From the NCBI GenBank assembly GCA_900551945.1, contig URYE01000097.1, positions 1 to 7,682 of the forward strand: DNA of 7,682 nt, given 5' to 3'. The notes below the pieces were generated by a model. That model made no database searches. It had not been told where the DNA came from and was given only the letters and a program-made list of their open reading frames with translations. This DNA is from an uncultured Eubacterium sp. GTDB lineage: Bacteria; Bacillota; Clostridia; Lachnospirales; Lachnospiraceae. Below, one piece after another: positions 5,351-7,682 of the stretch (position 1 is its first letter; each line of letters opens with the position of its first letter). The position numbers were made by a program, and so were the translations under genes.

Positions 5351-7393
5351 ATGGGAAAATGGTATGACGAGGCAGTATTTTATCACATCTATCCATTAGG
5401 AATGACAGGTGCGCCAAAGGTAAATGATAAGGAAGAAGTAGTTCATAGATTTGAACAGATTAACAATTGGATACCACATCTTAAAGCACTTGGAATTACA
5501 GCAGTATATATAGGCCCATTATTTGAGTCATCTACGCATGGATATGATACTAAGGACTATAGAAAAGTGGATAGAAGACTTGGTGATAATGATGACTTTA
5601 AGAAGTTTGTAGCTCTTGCACATGAAAGTGGTATAAAGGTAGTTGTAGACGGTGTATTTAATCACACAGGACGAGAATTTTTTGCATTTCAAGATATATT
5701 AAAAAATCGCAATAACTCACAATATGTACATTGGTATAAAGGACTGAGCTTTGATTGGAGTTCTCCATATAATGATGGTGTTGGATATGAAGCTTGGAGA
5801 GGTTGTTATGAACTTGTCAATCTTAATCCGTGGGAAGAAGGTGTGAGAAATTACCTTTTTGATACAATAGATTTTTGGATTGATGAGTTTGATATAGATG
5901 GTATAAGACTTGACTGTGCAGATTGTCTTGAAGGCTTTTTTGTAGAAGAAATGAGAAGACGAGTAGATGCTAAAAAGAGTGATTTTTGGCTTATGGGAGA
6001 AGTTATTCATGGCAATTATGGCAGTTACATTTCAGATACAAAGCTTAACAGTGTAACAGATTATCAGCTTCATAAAGGCTTGTACTCAGGTCATAATGAC
6101 CACAACTACTTTGAAATTGCTCATACAGTAAGATATCTTTTTGGCATAGGTGGTCAGTGTCCTAATACACATCTATATTCTTTTGTAGATAATCACGATG
6201 TTGACCGACTTGCAAGCAAGGTTAATATACCACAGCATATGAAGCTTATATACACTCTTATTTATACACTTCCGGGTATTCCATCAATATATTATGGTTC
6301 GGAATGGGGAATTGAAGGTAAGAAAGAAGGTGCTAGTGACGATGCAATGCGTCCAGCATTAGATGTTGACTATATGATTAAGAATAATCCTGCCCCTTGG
6401 CTTACAGATTGGATTAAGGAGTTAGGCAAAATTCATAAAATGTATGCAGAGTGTCTTGCATATGGCGTTTATGATGAGTTAGTTCTTACTAACAGACAAT
6501 TTGCTTATGCAAGGTGGACACAAAAAGAAGGCATAATTACTGCAGTTAATAACGATGAAAATGAAGCTCAAATGTGGATACCAGTAAGGCAAGCACAAGG
6601 CGTTGATATGTCAGGAATACAACTTGATTGCGTATATGATGTAGTGACAGGTGAAAAGGTATCACTTGAAAATAATCACATTCATGTTAATTTACAGCCT
6701 AATGAAAGTAAAATATATGTAGTAGGAAAAACTGATTTTGATAAAGAAGTTATTGAAGAAGAGTTTGACAGTGATGAAACTACAAAACAAAATATAAACA
6801 ATGACAGTGATAAAGAATTTATATTAGCACAAGAAGCTGCGGAATATGAAGAATTAAAGGATTGTGATATACAAGATAAAAATATTATAATGACTGATTT
6901 ATCAAAATATAGTGGACACATGAGAAGAAGCGACAGACAAGTAACAGATATGAAGGAGATTATTGATGTAATTGAAGACTGTACAGTTTGTCATATAGCA
7001 ATGTCACAAGATGATTTACCATATATAGTTCCTATGTCTTTTGGCTATGAAATGAAAGAAAATGAGATAGTATTGTATTTTCACAGCGCTGCACAAGGTA
7101 AAAAGATTGATATATTAAGACAAAATCACAATGTATCCTTTGAAATGAGTCACCAAAAAGAGATTATATATGTTAAAGACGAGCCTTGTAAGTCTGGTTG
7201 CTTATATGAGAGTATTATTGGCTTTGGAAAGATGGAATTTGTAGAAGACATACAAGAAAAATGTCATGGACTTTCTCTAATTATGAAAAGACAAACAGGA
7301 CAAAAGGTTGAATTTAATCAAGGTCAAGCAGATACAGTAGAATTGTTAAAGATATCAACAAGTGATTTTACTTGCAAAAAAAGAAGCAAATAA
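5351..7393 (+). CDS. GH13 alpha-amylase-family glycosidase fused to a Nim-like flavin-binding domain
   Basis: Residues 1-460 form a GH13 (beta/alpha)8 enzyme that should hydrolyse alpha-glucans or maltodextrins. Conserved regions are DGVFNHT (100-106), LVNLN (155-159), GIRLD with nucleophile Asp188, GEVIH with acid/base Glu217, and FVDNHD with His282 and Asp283. All catalytic residues are present. There is no signal peptide, so it is likely cytoplasmic. It lacks the extra N-terminal domain of neopullulanases; a short beta C-domain covers about 380-460. An Asp/Glu-rich linker (about 461-515) leads to residues 523-676, a pyridoxamine 5'-phosphate oxidase-like split barrel resembling nitroimidazole reductase Nim proteins (MRRSDRQ at 524-530; LPYIVPMSFGYE at 556-567; YFHSAAQGKKID at 576-587). 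The start follows GGAGG (5339-5343), 7 bases away. No internal ribosome binding site precedes the second domain, so one polypeptide is expected. The exact glycan substrate and the role of the Nim part are unknown. Confidence 0.92.
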   Translation: MGKWYDEAVFYHIYPLGMTGAPKVNDKEEVVHRFEQINNWIPHLKALGITAVYIGPLFESSTHGYDTKDYRKVDRRLGDNDDFKKFVALAHESGIKVVVDGVFNHTGREFFAFQDILKNRNNSQYVHWYKGLSFDWSSPYNDGVGYEAWRGCYELVNLNPWEEGVRNYLFDTIDFWIDEFDIDGIRLDCADCLEGFFVEEMRRRVDAKKSDFWLMGEVIHGNYGSYISDTKLNSVTDYQLHKGLYSGHNDHNYFEIAHTVRYLFGIGGQCPNTHLYSFVDNHDVDRLASKVNIPQHMKLIYTLIYTLPGIPSIYYGSEWGIEGKKEGASDDAMRPALDVDYMIKNNPAPWLTDWIKELGKIHKMYAECLAYGVYDELVLTNRQFAYARWTQKEGIITAVNNDENEAQMWIPVRQAQGVDMSGIQLDCVYDVVTGEKVSLENNHIHVNLQPNESKIYVVGKTDFDKEVIEEEFDSDETTKQNINNDSDKEFILAQEAAEYEELKDCDIQDKNIIMTDLSKYSGHMRRSDRQVTDMKEIIDVIEDCTVCHIAMSQDDLPYIVPMSFGYEMKENEIVLYFHSAAQGKKIDILRQNHNVSFEMSHQKEIIYVKDEPCKSGCLYESIIGFGKMEFVEDIQEKCHGLSLIMKRQTGQKVEFNQGQADTVELLKISTSDFTCKKRSK

Positions 7394-7452
7394 AAAACGA
7401 CGTATTATTGATAACTTAAATTTTAGTATTTTGTATTACGATAAACTTTCGT

Positions 7453-7610
7453 AGGATAGCAGTAGTATATAAACAATAAATGCACCATTAAAAAGAACAA
7501 TCAGTTATATTTGTGTGCCTACAGCGAACAAACTTGTTCGATGAGGGCATACAAATATAGCTGATTGTTCTTTTTCTGGTGTGTGCTTGTTTATATACTG
7601 CTGATATCTT
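7453..7610 (-). repeat. 158-bp palindromic element, copy 2 (opposite orientation)
   Basis: This has the same length and fold as the copy at 2313-2470, but is reverse-complemented. The outer stem pairs 7453-7476 with 7587-7610, with one mismatch (7459/7604) and G-T wobbles at 7454/7609 and 7463/7600. The inner stem pairs 7490-7519 with 7546-7575, with wobbles at 7505/7560 and 7515/7550. The tip is CGAACA-AACT-TGTTCG (7525-7540). Exactly conserved blocks include 7477-7499, 7533-7545, 7547-7560 and 7566-7585. It starts 59 bases after the GH13-Nim stop codon. The flanks (7394-7452 and 7611-7682) are AT-rich with no gene that I can see. Confidence 0.93.
7490..7575. terminator. Probable bidirectional terminator core of element copy 2
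   Basis: AAAAAG (7490-7495) and CTTTTT (7570-7575) close a stem of about 30 pairs that could terminate transcription from the GH13-Nim gene, and from any gene entering from the right on the other strand. It is the only terminator-like structure after that gene. As in copy 1, the T run is short and paired. Confidence 0.5.
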
Positions 7611-7682
7611 CAAAGACTAAAAATGCAAAATATACAAACTTAAGTTAATAGAAAATTAATAATAAACATTTTTTTATTATAA

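Noticed and set aside
5717..6010. Reverse-strand open frame of 97 codons inside the GH13 domain
   Set aside because: The forward frame carries the conserved GH13 motifs; the antisense product is low-complexity and resembles nothing.
6682..6921. Reverse-strand open frame of 79 codons opposite the linker region
   Set aside because: Its serine-rich composition is the mirror of the acidic, Lys- and Asn-rich linker; there is no start signal.
6890..6922. Separate Nim gene starting at an internal ATG (residue 514 or 524)
   Set aside because: Neither ATG has a purine-rich site at the right distance, and the frame is continuous with GH13 with no stop between them.

Overview
The window is very AT-rich DNA from what looks like a low-GC Firmicute, most likely an anaerobic Clostridia/Lachnospiraceae-type gut bacterium. 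The basis is the heavy use of AGA and ATA codons, strong GGAGG-type ribosome binding sites, an oxygen-sensitive pyruvate formate-lyase activase, and YitT, DegV and short DtxR proteins of clostridial type. The genus is an inference; no marker gene is present.

Layout from left to right: a non-coding leader with a hairpin and a candidate promoter (1-377); a YitT/DUF2179 membrane protein (378-1235); pflA, the radical SAM activase of pyruvate formate-lyase (1522-2286), without a pflB in the window; a 510-base non-coding stretch (2287-2796) holding a 158-bp palindromic element, a degenerate tandem repeat, a hairpin and a good promoter; a DegV-family lipid-binding protein (2797-3666); a bidirectional terminator; a reverse-strand DtxR/MntR-type metalloregulator (3750-4118); a divergent intergenic region of about 300 bases; a LysR-type regulator (start revised to 4424); and, 18 bases after it, a 680-residue GH13 alpha-amylase-family enzyme fused to a C-terminal Nim/pyridoxamine-phosphate-oxidase-like flavin-binding domain (5351-7393). 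A second copy of the 158-bp element follows (7453-7610), in the opposite orientation.

The genes do not form one pathway. The clearest functional unit is the LysR regulator plus the GH13-Nim enzyme, probably one transcript, suggesting regulated intracellular maltodextrin breakdown with an attached flavin or redox domain of unknown purpose. PflA belongs to anaerobic pyruvate fermentation, DegV to fatty-acid handling, and the DtxR-like protein to iron or manganese homeostasis.

The two most interesting observations are (i) the paired 158-bp elements, which align without gaps in inverted orientation and keep a long hairpin through six double compensatory changes, each just downstream of a + strand gene; and (ii) the in-frame GH13-Nim fusion.
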